Positions 42,452 through 51,454 of a stretch of DNA of 64,000 bases are shown here, in pieces; within the stretch, counting starts at the first letter, position 1, and each line of letters opens with the position of its first letter. The notes under the pieces were generated by a model. That model worked only from the letters and a program-made list of their open reading frames with translations. It ran no database searches and was not told the origin of the DNA. Source of the DNA: Phytopseudomonas straminea (GTDB lineage: Bacteria; Pseudomonadota; Gammaproteobacteria; Pseudomonadales; Pseudomonadaceae); NCBI RefSeq assembly GCF_900112645.1, contig NZ_FOMO01000006.1, forward strand, positions 186,001 through 250,000. Direction: 5' to 3'. Made by a program: the position numbers and the translations under genes.

Positions 42452-43606
42452 TCAGCTGGCGACCTGCTCCGCCGGCGAGACGATGCTGCTCTTGCCCCGC
42501 GAGCGCCCGGAACTCAGGTAATCGGCGATGGATTCCTGGGTGACTTCACCAAGGAAGTCATTTTCCGCGCTGAGCACCGGCAGCCACGAGCGGTTGAACT
42601 CGTACATGCGCGACAACAGGATGCGCAGGTGCTCGTCGTGGGCGGCGGTGGCGTTGAACGGCTGCACGAACGGCTGCACTGCACCGCCCTGACCACGCAG
42701 GTCACGGCGACGAATGAAGCCAAGGGCCTTCTTGCCGGCGTCGGTCACCACCAGGTGGCGACGGTCGTGTTCTTCCATCAGTTCGACTGCATCGGCGATG
42801 CTCGCCTCGGCCAACACCGACGGCGCATCGTCAGCGGCATCTTCGGCGCGGATAAGCAGCAGGCGCTTGAGGGTGCTGTCCTGGCCGACGAAACCGCTGA
42901 CGAAATCATCGGCAGGGTGCGCCAGAAGGGTATCCGGGTGGTCGAACTGGAGCAGCGTCCCATCCTTAAAGATGGCAATCTTGTCCCCCAGTTTGATGGC
43001 TTCATCGATGTCGTGGCTGACCATAATCACGGTCTTGTTCAGCGCGCGTTGCATCTGGAAGAACTCATTCTGGATGGCGTCGCGGTTGACCGGGTCGACC
43101 GCGCCGAACGGCTCGTCCATCAGCAATACTGGGGCGTCGGCCGCCAGGGCGCGGATCACGCCGATCCGCTGCTGCTGGCCACCGGACAGTTCGCGTGGGT
43201 AACGCGACAGATACTGCTTGGGCTCCAGCTGCACCATGCTCATCAGCTCCACGGCGCGGTCGTGGCAGCGCTTCTTGTCCCAGCCGAGCAACTTGGGCAC
43301 CACGGTGATGTTTTCCTCGATGGTCATGTTGGGGAACAGACCGATCTGCTGGATCACGTAGCCAATGTTGCGGCGCAGGGTCACCTCATCGATGCCGGTG
43401 GTGTCCTCACCGTTGATCAGTACACGCCCGGAGGTCGGCTCGATCAGCCGGTTGATCATCTTCAGCGTGGTGCTCTTGCCGCAGCCCGATGGGCCGAGAA
43501 ATACGCAGATCTGGCCTTCGTCGACGGTCAGGCTGACTTCGTTGACGGCGACGACATCTTTGCCTTTCTGCTGGAATTTCTTGGTCAATTTGTCGAGTTG
43601 AATCAT
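42452..43606 (-). CDS. opuCA: Quaternary-amine ABC importer, ATP-binding subunit
   Basis: A 384-residue ATPase. Walker A is GPSGCGKST (about 38-46), the signature LSGGQQQR and Walker B VLLMDEP are intact, and a CBS pair lies at about 255-370, as in osmolyte importers that sense ionic strength. It should energise uptake of glycine betaine, carnitine or choline. It is the last gene of a four-gene unit (substrate protein flanked by two permeases) matching opuC of P. aeruginosa (PA3888-PA3891). The gap to the preceding permease gene is 10 bp. Confidence 0.93.
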   Translation of the reverse strand: MIQLDKLTKKFQQKGKDVVAVNEVSLTVDEGQICVFLGPSGCGKSTTLKMINRLIEPTSGRVLINGEDTTGIDEVTLRRNIGYVIQQIGLFPNMTIEENITVVPKLLGWDKKRCHDRAVELMSMVQLEPKQYLSRYPRELSGGQQQRIGVIRALAADAPVLLMDEPFGAVDPVNRDAIQNEFFQMQRALNKTVIMVSHDIDEAIKLGDKIAIFKDGTLLQFDHPDTLLAHPADDFVSGFVGQDSTLKRLLLIRAEDAADDAPSVLAEASIADAVELMEEHDRRHLVVTDAGKKALGFIRRRDLRGQGGAVQPFVQPFNATAAHDEHLRILLSRMYEFNRSWLPVLSAENDFLGEVTQESIADYLSSGRSRGKSSIVSPAEQVAS

Positions 43607-43616
43607 GTTCGAATCC

Positions 43617-44276
43617 TCAGTGGGCGGCTTTCAGGCCACGGGGAGTGAGCGTTTTCTGCAGCCACTGCAAAAACAGGTCGGCGACGATGGCGAGCAGGCT
43701 CACCAGCACGGCGCCAACGAACAGGGTCGCCATATCGCTGCGGCTGATGGCGGTGAGAATCAGCACGCCGAGGCCGCCGGCGCCGATGGTGGCGGCAATG
43801 GTCATCACACCGATGTTCATCACCACGGCGGTGCGCACGCCCGCCAGGATCACTGGCACAGCAATCGGCAGGTCGACCATGCGCAGGCGCTGCCAGAAAC
43901 TCATGCCAATGCCTTTACCCGCCTCGCGAATGCCCGGCTCGACGCTGGTCAGCGCCAGGTAGGTGTTACGCAGAATCGGCAGCAGCGAATAGAGGAACAC
44001 CGCAGTCACCGCCGGCAGCGGGCCAAGGCCCTGGCCGAACTGCGAGTAGAACGGCAGCAACAGGCCGAATATGGCGATGGCCGGCAAGGTCAGTACCACG
44101 GTGGCCAGGCCCTGCAGCGGCCCGGCTAGCCATGGAAAGCGGGTCATCAGGATACCCAGCGGCACACCGATGAGGATCGCCAAGCCCACGGCGATACCAA
44201 CCAGGGAGATGTGTTCGACGGTCAGGCTGGCCACCTCGGCCCAGTCGATATGCTGGAAAGCGGTCATGAAATCCAT
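43617..44276 (-). CDS. opuCB: Quaternary-amine ABC importer, permease subunit
   Basis: A 219-residue permease with about six membrane segments and the BPD-transporter EAA loop (EAGKGIGMSFWQRLRMVDLP). It pairs with the other permease of this operon to form the channel. It starts one base after the substrate-binding gene and ends 10 bp before opuCA, clearly cotranscribed. The assignment of B versus D names follows order and length and is not certain. Confidence 0.92.
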   Translation of the reverse strand: MDFMTAFQHIDWAEVASLTVEHISLVGIAVGLAILIGVPLGILMTRFPWLAGPLQGLATVVLTLPAIAIFGLLLPFYSQFGQGLGPLPAVTAVFLYSLLPILRNTYLALTSVEPGIREAGKGIGMSFWQRLRMVDLPIAVPVILAGVRTAVVMNIGVMTIAATIGAGGLGVLILTAISRSDMATLFVGAVLVSLLAIVADLFLQWLQKTLTPRGLKAAH

Positions 44277-44277
44277 A

Positions 44278-45168
44278 TCAGTTGCCCTCCCCGATCAGTT
44301 TTTCCTGACGCAGGAAATCTGCCGCCACTGCGGCAGGCGTCTCGCGATCCACGTCGACGCGGGCGTTGAGGCGACGCATGGTGGCGTCGTCCAGGCGCTC
44401 GGCCAGCGGCTTGAGCAACGCTTCGAGCTCCGGGTGCTGCTTGAGGTAGTCGGCATTGACCACCGGCGCGGCTGTGTAATCCGGGAAGTACTTGCGGTCA
44501 TCCTCGAGCAGACGCAAGCCGAAGGAATCCAGGCGGCCGTCGGTGGTGTACACCAGGCCGACGAACACCTGACCGTTGCGCAGCGCGGTGTAGACCAGGC
44601 CCGGGTCCATCTGGCGAATTTCGTTACGGGTGAAGGTCAGGCCGTATTCCTGGACCAGCCCTTTCAGGCCATCGGAACGGTTGGCGAACTCGATGTCCAG
44701 CGCCAGCAGACGGCTACCCTTACCTGGGGTTTTCAGGGCGGCGGCCAGGTCGCTGATGGTATGGATATCCGGGTGTTCCTCTGCGACCTTTTCCGGCAGC
44801 GCCAGAGCGTAAGTGTTGTTGAAGTTCGAGGGCGCCAGCCAGATCGCGCCCTCTTTGGCGTCCAGCTCCTTGACACGCTGATAGGCGGCTTCCTTGTCTA
44901 GGCGTTCGGTGACCTTGTTGTAGGCCACCAGCGAGGTGCCGGTGTATTCCCAGGTCAGGTCCAGCTGGCCGCTCTTCATGCCGTTCCAGGCGATGGTGCT
45001 GCCCAGGTTACCGACGATGCGCGCCTGATAGCCGTGAGGGCGTAGGTACTGTGCGGTGAGTTCGGAGAGGATCACCTGCTCGGTGAACACCTTGGCACCG
45101 ATACGAATTTCCGCAGCCTGGCTGGTCGCTGCCAGCAGCAGGCCGAGGCAAAGAACGAGAGACTTCAT
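44278..45168 (-). CDS. opuCC: Quaternary-amine ABC importer, substrate-binding protein
   Basis: A 296-residue periplasmic protein of the OpuAC family. A signal peptide (MKSLVLCLGLLLAATSQA) precedes the mature start AEIRIGAKVFTEQVILSELT. Aromatic residues that could cage a trimethylammonium group are present (for example LTWEYTGTS and YTTDGRLD). The ATG at 45168 is the family start. A cysteine lies in the signal region, but no lipobox is formed, so the protein should be soluble rather than lipidated. Confidence 0.92.
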   Translation of the reverse strand: MKSLVLCLGLLLAATSQAAEIRIGAKVFTEQVILSELTAQYLRPHGYQARIVGNLGSTIAWNGMKSGQLDLTWEYTGTSLVAYNKVTERLDKEAAYQRVKELDAKEGAIWLAPSNFNNTYALALPEKVAEEHPDIHTISDLAAALKTPGKGSRLLALDIEFANRSDGLKGLVQEYGLTFTRNEIRQMDPGLVYTALRNGQVFVGLVYTTDGRLDSFGLRLLEDDRKYFPDYTAAPVVNADYLKQHPELEALLKPLAERLDDATMRRLNARVDVDRETPAAVAADFLRQEKLIGEGN

Positions 45169-45179
45169 TATCGTTTCCT

Positions 45180-45893
45180 TCAACGGACCACCCCCCGCTC
45201 GAACCAGAAGCGGCTGACGGCCGCCACCAGACCATCGAGCAGCAGCGCCAGCAAGGCGGTGGCGGCAGCGCCGAGAATCAGCAAGGGCTGGTCTTCGAGG
45301 GCAATGGCGGGAAAGATCAGGCTGCCCAGGCTGTTGGCGCCGATCAGGAACACCAGCGGCGCAGTGCCGACGTTCAGCGCCAGCGCCACGCGAATACCGC
45401 CGACGATGATCGGCACCGCATTGGGCAGCTCGACCTTCCACAGTGACTGGCGCGGCGTCATGCCGATGCCGGTGGCGGCTTCCGTCAGCGAGCTCGGCAC
45501 GTTGCGCAGGCCTTCGTAGGTGTTGCGCACGATGGGCAGCAGCGAGGCCAGGAACAGCGCCAGGATCGCCGGGCCGTTACCGATGCCGACGATGGAAAGG
45601 GCAATGGCCAGCACCGCCAGGGGCGGCACGGTGTTACCGACGTTGAAAACCTGCATGAAGCGCTCGGCACTGTGCTCGCGGCCGGGCCGACTGAGCAGGA
45701 TGCCGGCGGGGATGCCGACCGCCAGGGCCGCCAGCATCGACACGAACACCAGGTACAGGTGTGCCTGCAGATAGAAAATGAGATCTTCACGGTGCTGCGC
45801 GAGCACCGCCGGGGTGATCCAGTGGACCAGCAAGGCCAGTACCGCGATCAGCGCAACAGCGCCCAGCAGCACCTTGCCGAAGCTTTTCAGCAT
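45180..45893 (-). CDS. opuCD: Quaternary-amine ABC importer, first permease subunit
   Basis: A 237-residue permease with an N-terminal hydrophobic segment and the EAA loop EAATGIGMTPRQSLWKVELP. It is the first gene of the opuC-type operon (permease, binding protein, permease, ATPase, 1 to 11 bp apart). It is divergent from the Na+/H+ antiporter gene with about 308 bp between them, suggesting joint response to salt or osmotic stress. Confidence 0.92.
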   Translation of the reverse strand: MLKSFGKVLLGAVALIAVLALLVHWITPAVLAQHREDLIFYLQAHLYLVFVSMLAALAVGIPAGILLSRPGREHSAERFMQVFNVGNTVPPLAVLAIALSIVGIGNGPAILALFLASLLPIVRNTYEGLRNVPSSLTEAATGIGMTPRQSLWKVELPNAVPIIVGGIRVALALNVGTAPLVFLIGANSLGSLIFPAIALEDQPLLILGAAATALLALLLDGLVAAVSRFWFERGVVR

Positions 45894-46201
45894 ATTGCGA
45901 CTCCATTAAACGACCGCCGTTGGCGTATCGATCCGACCGGACGCATTGCGCGTCGGTCTCTTCATGCCGGAGGCTGGGACATCGGTCGGCGATGTCCCGC
46001 ATATCAAGGCTCAGGCGCCCTGCAGCCCTCCGACCCACGCTTGATCGACCCATGTTGCGCCGCTTCGGTTCCCCTCTTTTGCTATCGTTCTGCCATGGGC
46101 AGACGGTCATCCACTGCCACACATCCGGTTACAAGCCAGGTATCATCGGGGCTCCAGGGTGTTCGCCGGGATGGCGAACATCAGCCTTCAAAGGAGACCC
46201 C
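45894..46201. other. Divergent intergenic region opuC / nhaP
   Basis: 308 bp without a gene, expected to hold both promoters. A perfect hairpin GTTCGCC/GGCGAAC (46161-46179) lies ten bases before the nhaP Shine-Dalgarno AAGGAG and could be part of its leader. I see no recognised riboswitch. Confidence 0.5.
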
Positions 46202-47476
46202 GTGCTCGACCTCGTTGCCGCCTTTATCGTCCTCACCACGCTGCTCACCTACGTCAACTATCGCTTTATCCGCCTGCCGCCCACCATCGGCGTGATGGCC
46301 ACGGCGCTGATCTTCTCGTTGATCGCCCAGGGCCTGAGCCAGCTCGGTTACCCGCTGATCGAAATCGAGGCGCAGCAGATCATCCGCCGCATCGACTTCT
46401 CCGATATCCTGATGACCTGGTTCCTGCCGGCCCTGCTGTTCGCCGGCGCCTTGCACGTCGACCTGAGCGATCTGCGCAGCTACAAATGGCCCATAGGCCT
46501 GCTGGCCACCGTCGGCGTGCTGATCGCCACCAGTGTGATCGGCACCCTGGCGTTCTACATCTTCGCCCTGTTCGGCTGGCACGTGGACTTCATCTACTGC
46601 CTGCTGTTCGGCGCGCTGATCTCGCCCACCGACCCGATTGCGGTGATGGGCATCCTCAAGTCGGCCGGCGCGCCCAAGCCGCTGGCCACCACCATCGTCG
46701 GCGAATCGCTGTTCAACGATGGCACCGCAGTGGTGGTGTTCACCATCCTGCTCGGCATCCTGCAACTGGGCAGCACGCCGACCCTGGGTACGGTGAGCTG
46801 GCTGTTCGTTCACGAGGCGGTGGGCGGTGTGCTGGTCGGCACCGCGCTGGGCTATGGCGTGCTGCTGATGCTGCGCAGCATCGACCAGTACCAGGTCGAG
46901 GTGATGCTGACCCTGGCGCTGGTATTCGGCGGCGCAGCACTGGCGGCGCGGCTGCACGTCTCCGGGCCTATCGCCATGGTGGTGGCCGGCCTGATCATCG
47001 GCAACCTGGGCCGCAAGCACGCCATGTCGGACGAATCACGCCGCTACGTGGACGGTTTCTGGGAGCTGATCGACGAGATTCTCAACGCCCTGCTATTCGC
47101 CCTGATCGGCCTGGAACTGCTGCTCCTGCCGTTCTCCTGGCTGCACATCATCGCCGCCTTCGTGCTCGGTGGCGCGGTGCTGGTAGCACGCCTGCTGACC
47201 GTGGCGCCAGCGGTGTTCGTGATGCGCCGGCGTGCCGGCGGGCGCCGCCAGGTATCCCACGGGGCGATCCGCATCCTCACCTGGGGCGGGCTGCGCGGTG
47301 GTGTGTCGGTGGCCCTGGCGTTGTCATTGCCACTGGGCGAGGAACGCGATCTGCTGCTGAGCCTGACCTATATCGTCGTGCTCACCTCGATCCTGCTGCA
47401 GGGCTTGTCCATCGGCCCACTGGTCAGCCGGCTGTACCGTGGCCAGCCCCAGGTCGCGGTGGACGATCATCACTGA
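46202..47476 (+). CDS. nhaP: Na+/H+ antiporter, CPA1 family (NhaP)
   Basis: A 424-residue exchanger with about 12-13 membrane segments. The conserved ISPTDPIAVMGIL and GESLFNDGTAVVVF segments carry the ion-binding Asp residues, and GGLRGGVSVALALSLP is the other signature. It exports Na+ (and possibly K+) for protons at the inner membrane. The start is GTG at 46202 behind AAAGGAG; the frame is open earlier but lacks a ribosome site. The opuC-nhaP neighbourhood matches PA3887-PA3891. Confidence 0.92.
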   Translation: MLDLVAAFIVLTTLLTYVNYRFIRLPPTIGVMATALIFSLIAQGLSQLGYPLIEIEAQQIIRRIDFSDILMTWFLPALLFAGALHVDLSDLRSYKWPIGLLATVGVLIATSVIGTLAFYIFALFGWHVDFIYCLLFGALISPTDPIAVMGILKSAGAPKPLATTIVGESLFNDGTAVVVFTILLGILQLGSTPTLGTVSWLFVHEAVGGVLVGTALGYGVLLMLRSIDQYQVEVMLTLALVFGGAALAARLHVSGPIAMVVAGLIIGNLGRKHAMSDESRRYVDGFWELIDEILNALLFALIGLELLLLPFSWLHIIAAFVLGGAVLVARLLTVAPAVFVMRRRAGGRRQVSHGAIRILTWGGLRGGVSVALALSLPLGEERDLLLSLTYIVVLTSILLQGLSIGPLVSRLYRGQPQVAVDDHH

Positions 47477-47482
47477 GAAAAC

Positions 47483-47507
47483 CGGGGCGCATTTGACTGG
47501 CGCCCCG
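47483..47507 (-). terminator. Hairpin between nhaP and the retropepsin-like gene
   Basis: CGGGGCGC and GCGCCCCG pair across nine bases; on the minus strand TTTT follows. It lies between two convergent stop codons and probably serves both, more strongly the minus strand. Confidence 0.7.
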
Positions 47508-47509
47508 AT

Positions 47510-48154
47510 TCAGATGCGCGACTCGAGCACCAGCAGGTTGTTTTCCACCCGCCAGCCGACGCGATTGAGAAAGCTCATGCCCAGCAGCGCCTCGCTCGGC
47601 GAGGCGCCTTCGAGCACCACCGCCTCGACACCCAGCACCTGCAGCGAGCCGACGCTGACCTTGTCGAGGGTCACCCGCCAGCCCTTGGCCGTGCCGCTGG
47701 CGGTGTTGACCTGAATCGGCTGGCCGCGGGTGCGATAGTCGATGCCCAGGCGGCGGGCATGATTTTCATTGAGAGCCACGGAGGTGGCGCCGGTATCGAC
47801 CAGAAACTGCTGGGCGCGGCCATTGATCGCGCCTTCGGCCCAGTAGTGGCCGCCGTTGCTGCGAGCGATGCTGAGGGTCTGTTTCTGCGGCGCGGCGACG
47901 CCTGAGGTGTTGTATTCGCGGCTCAGGCCGTAACTGCGCTCCACACCGTCGACGCGCAGCACGGCGCTGTGGCTGTCGACACTGACCACCTGCACGCCGC
48001 CTGGGCCGGCCTGGCCGACGCGCACCAGCTTGCGCTGGCCGTCCACCGACAGCACCGCCGCACCGGGGAACAACCCGACCACCTGAACCGGCGTAGCAGC
48101 CAGCAGTAGCGGCGCGACCAACAGGCCTACCATGACCATCATCACTCGACGCAT
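47510..48154 (-). CDS. Retropepsin-like aspartic protease, periplasmic
   Basis: A 214-residue protein with a signal peptide (to about residue 20) and a C-terminal single-domain aspartic protease fold. The catalytic motif is FLVDTGATSVALNE with D120, and GMSFLNRVGWRVENN is the second conserved part. It fits the TIGR02281 clan-AA family of bacterial retropepsin-like proteases, some of which are periplasmic and act as dimers. Substrates are unknown. It lies 15 bp after the binding-protein gene on the same strand. Confidence 0.88.
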   Translation of the reverse strand: MRRVMMVMVGLLVAPLLLAATPVQVVGLFPGAAVLSVDGQRKLVRVGQAGPGGVQVVSVDSHSAVLRVDGVERSYGLSREYNTSGVAAPQKQTLSIARSNGGHYWAEGAINGRAQQFLVDTGATSVALNENHARRLGIDYRTRGQPIQVNTASGTAKGWRVTLDKVSVGSLQVLGVEAVVLEGASPSEALLGMSFLNRVGWRVENNLLVLESRI

Positions 48155-48169
48155 CCGTGCCTCTCCCGG

Positions 48170-48892
48170 CTATTCGAAGGGGTAATGCTGGCCCCAGCGC
48201 TCGAAAATCGCGCGCAGCTCGTCTTTCTCGACCAGCTCGGCCATGCGCTGATCGAACAATTGGGCCAGCGCGCGGCCACGTGGTGTGTCGGAAAAGCCGA
48301 TATACAGCGGCAGGCGCAGCAGGTCGGTGGCACGGTATTTACCGGGCTGCTCGGCGCCGGCAAGCACCTGTTCGACCTCGGGGCGGGCGTCGATGTAGTA
48401 GTCGGCGTGGCCCTGATCGAGCATCGACAGAATACCGCTGCGCCGCTGCAATTCGTTGTAGTGGGTGAGGCCGGGAATATAGCGCTGATACTCGTAGCCG
48501 CGCATCCACACCAGGCGCGAGCGGCCGAGCTGGGCCTGATCGGGCTCAGGCTTGCTGGCAAGGCTCAGGGCGCTGATCAGGTCCGAGTCGTAATGCCAGG
48601 TCGGGTACACCACGCCGCCGCTGACTTCGTTCTGGTACGACGCTACCCAAGCGTCGGCTTCGCCGCGCTTCACCAGACCGATGGAACGGGTGTAGGGCAC
48701 GATCTGCATGTCCAGTCTGACACCAGCGGGCTCGAAGACCTTGCGCAGCACGTCCCAGGACAGCCCGGTGCCGTCCGGGTTGATGCGGTCGACCCACACG
48801 TCGCTGGCCATGCGAATGGATGTCGGCACCTCGCTGCTCGCCTGGGCGCAGACGCCAATCGACAACAGCAGGGCCAGCAGCATCGCGCGCAT
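48170..48892 (-). CDS. Periplasmic solute-binding protein, family 3
   Basis: A 240-residue secreted protein of the SBP_bac_3 fold (signal peptide to about residue 18). No transporter permease or ATPase lies beside it, so it is an orphan binding protein, a common Pseudomonas type thought to bind amino acids or act as a sensor. Three ATGs are close together; the one at 48892 lies seven bases behind GGAGG and is preferred. It follows pgpA after 14 bp and may be the tail of the ribH2-pgpA operon. Confidence 0.85.
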   Translation of the reverse strand: MRAMLLALLLSIGVCAQASSEVPTSIRMASDVWVDRINPDGTGLSWDVLRKVFEPAGVRLDMQIVPYTRSIGLVKRGEADAWVASYQNEVSGGVVYPTWHYDSDLISALSLASKPEPDQAQLGRSRLVWMRGYEYQRYIPGLTHYNELQRRSGILSMLDQGHADYYIDARPEVEQVLAGAEQPGKYRATDLLRLPLYIGFSDTPRGRALAQLFDQRMAELVEKDELRAIFERWGQHYPFE

Positions 48893-48906
48893 CGTCATGC
48901 CTCCGC

Positions 48907-49440
48907 TCAGGCGAAACCCAGGCTGGCCGCCAGGCCATTGGCCCAGCCCCAGACCAGCAGTTGCATGGACAGCCAGGCGAACACCCCGGCCAGCACGTCG
49001 TCGAGCATGATGCCGAAGCCGCCGTGCACGTGGCGGTCGATCCAGCGGATCGGCCACGGCTTGAGAATGTCGAAGAAGCGGAACATCAGAAAGCCCACGA
49101 ACACCCAGCCCCAGCCTTCGGGCACCAACCACAGGGTGATCCACATGCCGACCATCTCGTCCCAGACGATGCCCTCGTGGTCATGCACGCGCAGGTCGTC
49201 GGCAACCTTGCCGCACAGCCACACGCCGAACAGCATGGTCACGCCCAACATCAGCCAGTAGCCCCAGTCTGGCAGCATCTGCCACAGCGGGATGAACGGC
49301 ACGGCAGCCAGCGAGCCCCAGGTGCCCGGGGCCTTGGCCATGGTCCCGGTGCCGAAGCCGAAGGCCAGGAAATGCCAGGGGTTGCGCCACACGGAAGGTG
49401 GTACGAATTCGGCGGGGACTTGCTTGGGATGATCAGTCAC
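48907..49440 (-). CDS. pgpA: Phosphatidylglycerophosphatase A
   Basis: A 177-residue membrane enzyme that dephosphorylates phosphatidylglycerophosphate in phospholipid synthesis. FGTGTMAKAPGTWGSLAA and WDEMVGMWITL are family motifs, the latter with the catalytic acidic residues. The GTG at 49440 is chosen because it gives the usual start VTDHPKQVPAEF; it overlaps thiL by 8 bp, which suggests translational coupling. An in-frame GTG nine codons upstream is an alternative. The nusB-thiL-pgpA order is conserved. Confidence 0.93.
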   Translation of the reverse strand: MTDHPKQVPAEFVPPSVWRNPWHFLAFGFGTGTMAKAPGTWGSLAAVPFIPLWQMLPDWGYWLMLGVTMLFGVWLCGKVADDLRVHDHEGIVWDEMVGMWITLWLVPEGWGWVFVGFLMFRFFDILKPWPIRWIDRHVHGGFGIMLDDVLAGVFAWLSMQLLVWGWANGLAASLGFA

Positions 49441-50398
49441 GGTTCGATCCGAAATGTTGGTAGCCACTGTACCGTGGCTTGATGACGCGGCCGTCGGCGT
49501 CCAGAAGATGCACGCCCTGCCCGGCCTCGACGCGACCGATCACCCATACAGGCTGGCCCATGGCGCGCAGCGCGTCCAGTTTCTCAGCAGGCAGGGTAAA
49601 GGCAAGCACGTAGTCGTCGCCACCACCAAGCGCTAGCTGGCGCGCCGCCTCGTCGCCCATGCAGGCCAGCAGGGCATTGCTCAGCGGTAACTGCGCCTCT
49701 TCGATGAACAGCGCCACGCCGGACGCCTGAGCGATATGCTCACAGTCGGCGAGCAGGCCGTCCGAGATATCCAGCGCCGCGGTAGCGAGACCGCGCAGGG
49801 CCTGGCCGAGCTGTAGCTGCGGCGCCGGCGACCAGTAGTGGGCCAGCAGCTCGGCACTATGCACCTGCTCGGCCCGCTCGCCGAGCACGAACGGCAGCGC
49901 GCCGGCGCCATTGCCAAGGGTACCGCCCACACAGAGCAGATCACCCGGGCGCGCGCCGGCGCGGGTCAGCGCCAGGCCGACGGGCACACGGCCGAATACG
50001 GTGAGGGTCAGGCTCAGCGGCCCACGGGTGGTGTCGCCACCAACCAGGCGCACGCCACATTGACGCGCCATGCGCTCCAGCCCGGCCGTGAAGTCGGCCA
50101 GCCAGTCGGGGGAAACCTCGGGAAGGGTCAGTGCCAGCGTAAAGGCCAGGGGCGTTGCGCCCATGGCGGCCAGGTCACTGACCGAAACGGCCAGGGCGCG
50201 CTGGCCAAGCAGCTCACCTGGCGCGTCGACCGGGAAATGCACGCCGGCTACCAGGGTGTCGGTGGACACTGCCAGCTGCTCGCCGGCCGGCATCTCGAGC
50301 AGGGCGCAGTCATCGCCGATTCCCAGCACCACACCATCGGCCGCCTGCGCACAGGCGGCTGCGGCGAAGTAGTGACGAATCAGCTCGAACTCGCCCAA
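49433..50398 (-). CDS. thiL: Thiamine-monophosphate kinase
   Basis: A 321-residue enzyme that phosphorylates thiamine monophosphate to the active cofactor. The N-terminal MGEFELIRHYF and the metal/ATP motif GIGDDCALL (26-34) are typical, followed by SVSDLAAMGA and LVGGDTTRGP. The start appears to be a TTG at 50398, five bases after the nusB stop; no ATG or GTG is in frame nearby. It overlaps the start of pgpA. Confidence 0.93.
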   Translation of the reverse strand: MGEFELIRHYFAAAACAQAADGVVLGIGDDCALLEMPAGEQLAVSTDTLVAGVHFPVDAPGELLGQRALAVSVSDLAAMGATPLAFTLALTLPEVSPDWLADFTAGLERMARQCGVRLVGGDTTRGPLSLTLTVFGRVPVGLALTRAGARPGDLLCVGGTLGNGAGALPFVLGERAEQVHSAELLAHYWSPAPQLQLGQALRGLATAALDISDGLLADCEHIAQASGVALFIEEAQLPLSNALLACMGDEAARQLALGGGDDYVLAFTLPAEKLDALRAMGQPVWVIGRVEAGQGVHLLDADGRVIKPRYSGYQHFGSNRD

Positions 50399-50403
50399 GA
50401 CAC

Positions 50404-50883
50404 TCAGCGCTTGTTGAAGTCGCGGACTTCGTCGGCGCGCAGGGTCGGCGCCAGTTTGTCGAGCACGCCGTTGACGAACTTGTGACCGTCGGTGGCGCCG
50501 AACACCTTGGCGAGTTCGATGCCTTCGTTGATCACTACGCGGTACGGCACGTCGATGCGGTTACGCAGCTCGTAGGTGGACAGACGCAGGATGGACAGCT
50601 CGACCGGGTCGATCTCGTCCAGCGGACGGTCGAGCAGCGGTTCGAACAGGGCGTCGATCTCGCTCTTCTGGCGCGGCACGCCGTGCAGGATCTCGTGGAA
50701 GTAGGCGCCGTCGACCGCGCTGAAGTCGTTGTCGACCCGAAACTGCGCTTCGATCTCATTGAGTGCCTGGCCCGCGATGTGCCAGGAGTAAAGGGCCTGC
50801 ATGGCCAGGGTGCGCGCCTGACGGCGAGCCAGCAGCTTGGGGCTCGGGCCTTTCTTGGCTGGCTTGTTGTCGTTCTGGCTCAC
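50404..50883 (-). CDS. nusB: Transcription antitermination factor NusB
   Basis: A 159-residue all-helical protein that, with NusE (S10), binds boxA RNA in rRNA operon antitermination. ARRQARTLAMQALYSW and the C-terminal NEGIELAKVFGATDGHKFVN are characteristic. The GTG at 50883 overlaps the ribH stop codon as GTGA, with GGAGG upstream, so translation is coupled to ribH. The ribH-nusB-thiL arrangement is standard in gammaproteobacteria. Confidence 0.95.
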   Translation of the reverse strand: MSQNDNKPAKKGPSPKLLARRQARTLAMQALYSWHIAGQALNEIEAQFRVDNDFSAVDGAYFHEILHGVPRQKSEIDALFEPLLDRPLDEIDPVELSILRLSTYELRNRIDVPYRVVINEGIELAKVFGATDGHKFVNGVLDKLAPTLRADEVRDFNKR

Positions 50884-51356
50884 TTGGCCTCCAACTGCGC
50901 CAGCAGGCTGACCATTTCCAGAGCGGACAGGGCAGCTTCGGCGCCTTTGTTGCCGGCCTTGGTGCCGGACCGCTCGATGGCCTGCTCGATGGAATCGACG
51001 GTCAGCACGCCAAAGGCGACCGGTACGCCGAACTCCATGGAGACCTGGGACAGGCCCTTGGTGCACTCACCGGCCACGTATTCGAAGTGCGGGGTGCCGC
51101 CCCGGATCACTGCGCCGAGGGCGATGATGGCGCTGTACTCGCCGCGCTGGGCGACTTTCTGGGCGACCAGGGGAATCTCGAAGGCACCCGGCGCGCGGAT
51201 GATGGTGATGTCGTCTTCGCTGATGCCGTGGCGAACCAGGGCGTCGACCGCGCCGCTGACCAGGCTTTCGACCACGAAGCTGTTGAAGCGGCCGACCACC
51301 AGGGCGAAGCGGCCCTTGGGAGCGATGAAAGTACCTTCGATGGTCTTGAGTGTCAT
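50880..51356 (-). CDS. ribH: 6,7-dimethyl-8-ribityllumazine synthase (icosahedral type)
   Basis: A 158-residue enzyme that condenses 5-amino-6-ribitylaminouracil with dihydroxybutanone phosphate to lumazine, the last step before riboflavin synthase. APGAFEIPLVAQ, GAVIRGGTPHFEYV with the proton-shuttling H90, and VPVAFGVLTVDS are all present. It is the ordinary RibH that lies before nusB. A second, type II, lumazine synthase is encoded at 53.2-53.7 kb in the same transcription direction. Confidence 0.95.
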   Translation of the reverse strand: MTLKTIEGTFIAPKGRFALVVGRFNSFVVESLVSGAVDALVRHGISEDDITIIRAPGAFEIPLVAQKVAQRGEYSAIIALGAVIRGGTPHFEYVAGECTKGLSQVSMEFGVPVAFGVLTVDSIEQAIERSGTKAGNKGAEAALSALEMVSLLAQLEAK

Positions 51357-51387
51357 AGCGAGTTCTCGAGCTGTCTTTAAAGAGCCA

Positions 51388-51407
51388 GGGCCTGCCATGG
51401 CAGGCCC
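51388..51407. other. Intercistronic hairpin between ribBA and ribH
   Basis: GGGCCTGC and GCAGGCCC around CATG form a perfect 20-bp palindrome in the 98-bp gap. There is no U tract. It could slow polymerase or protect the mRNA end of ribBA, so ribH may be less expressed than the genes before it. Confidence 0.5.
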
Positions 51408-51454
51408 CGAAAATATAGGCGATGAGAGCCGAGGCTCCATCGCGGTCGCCGCGC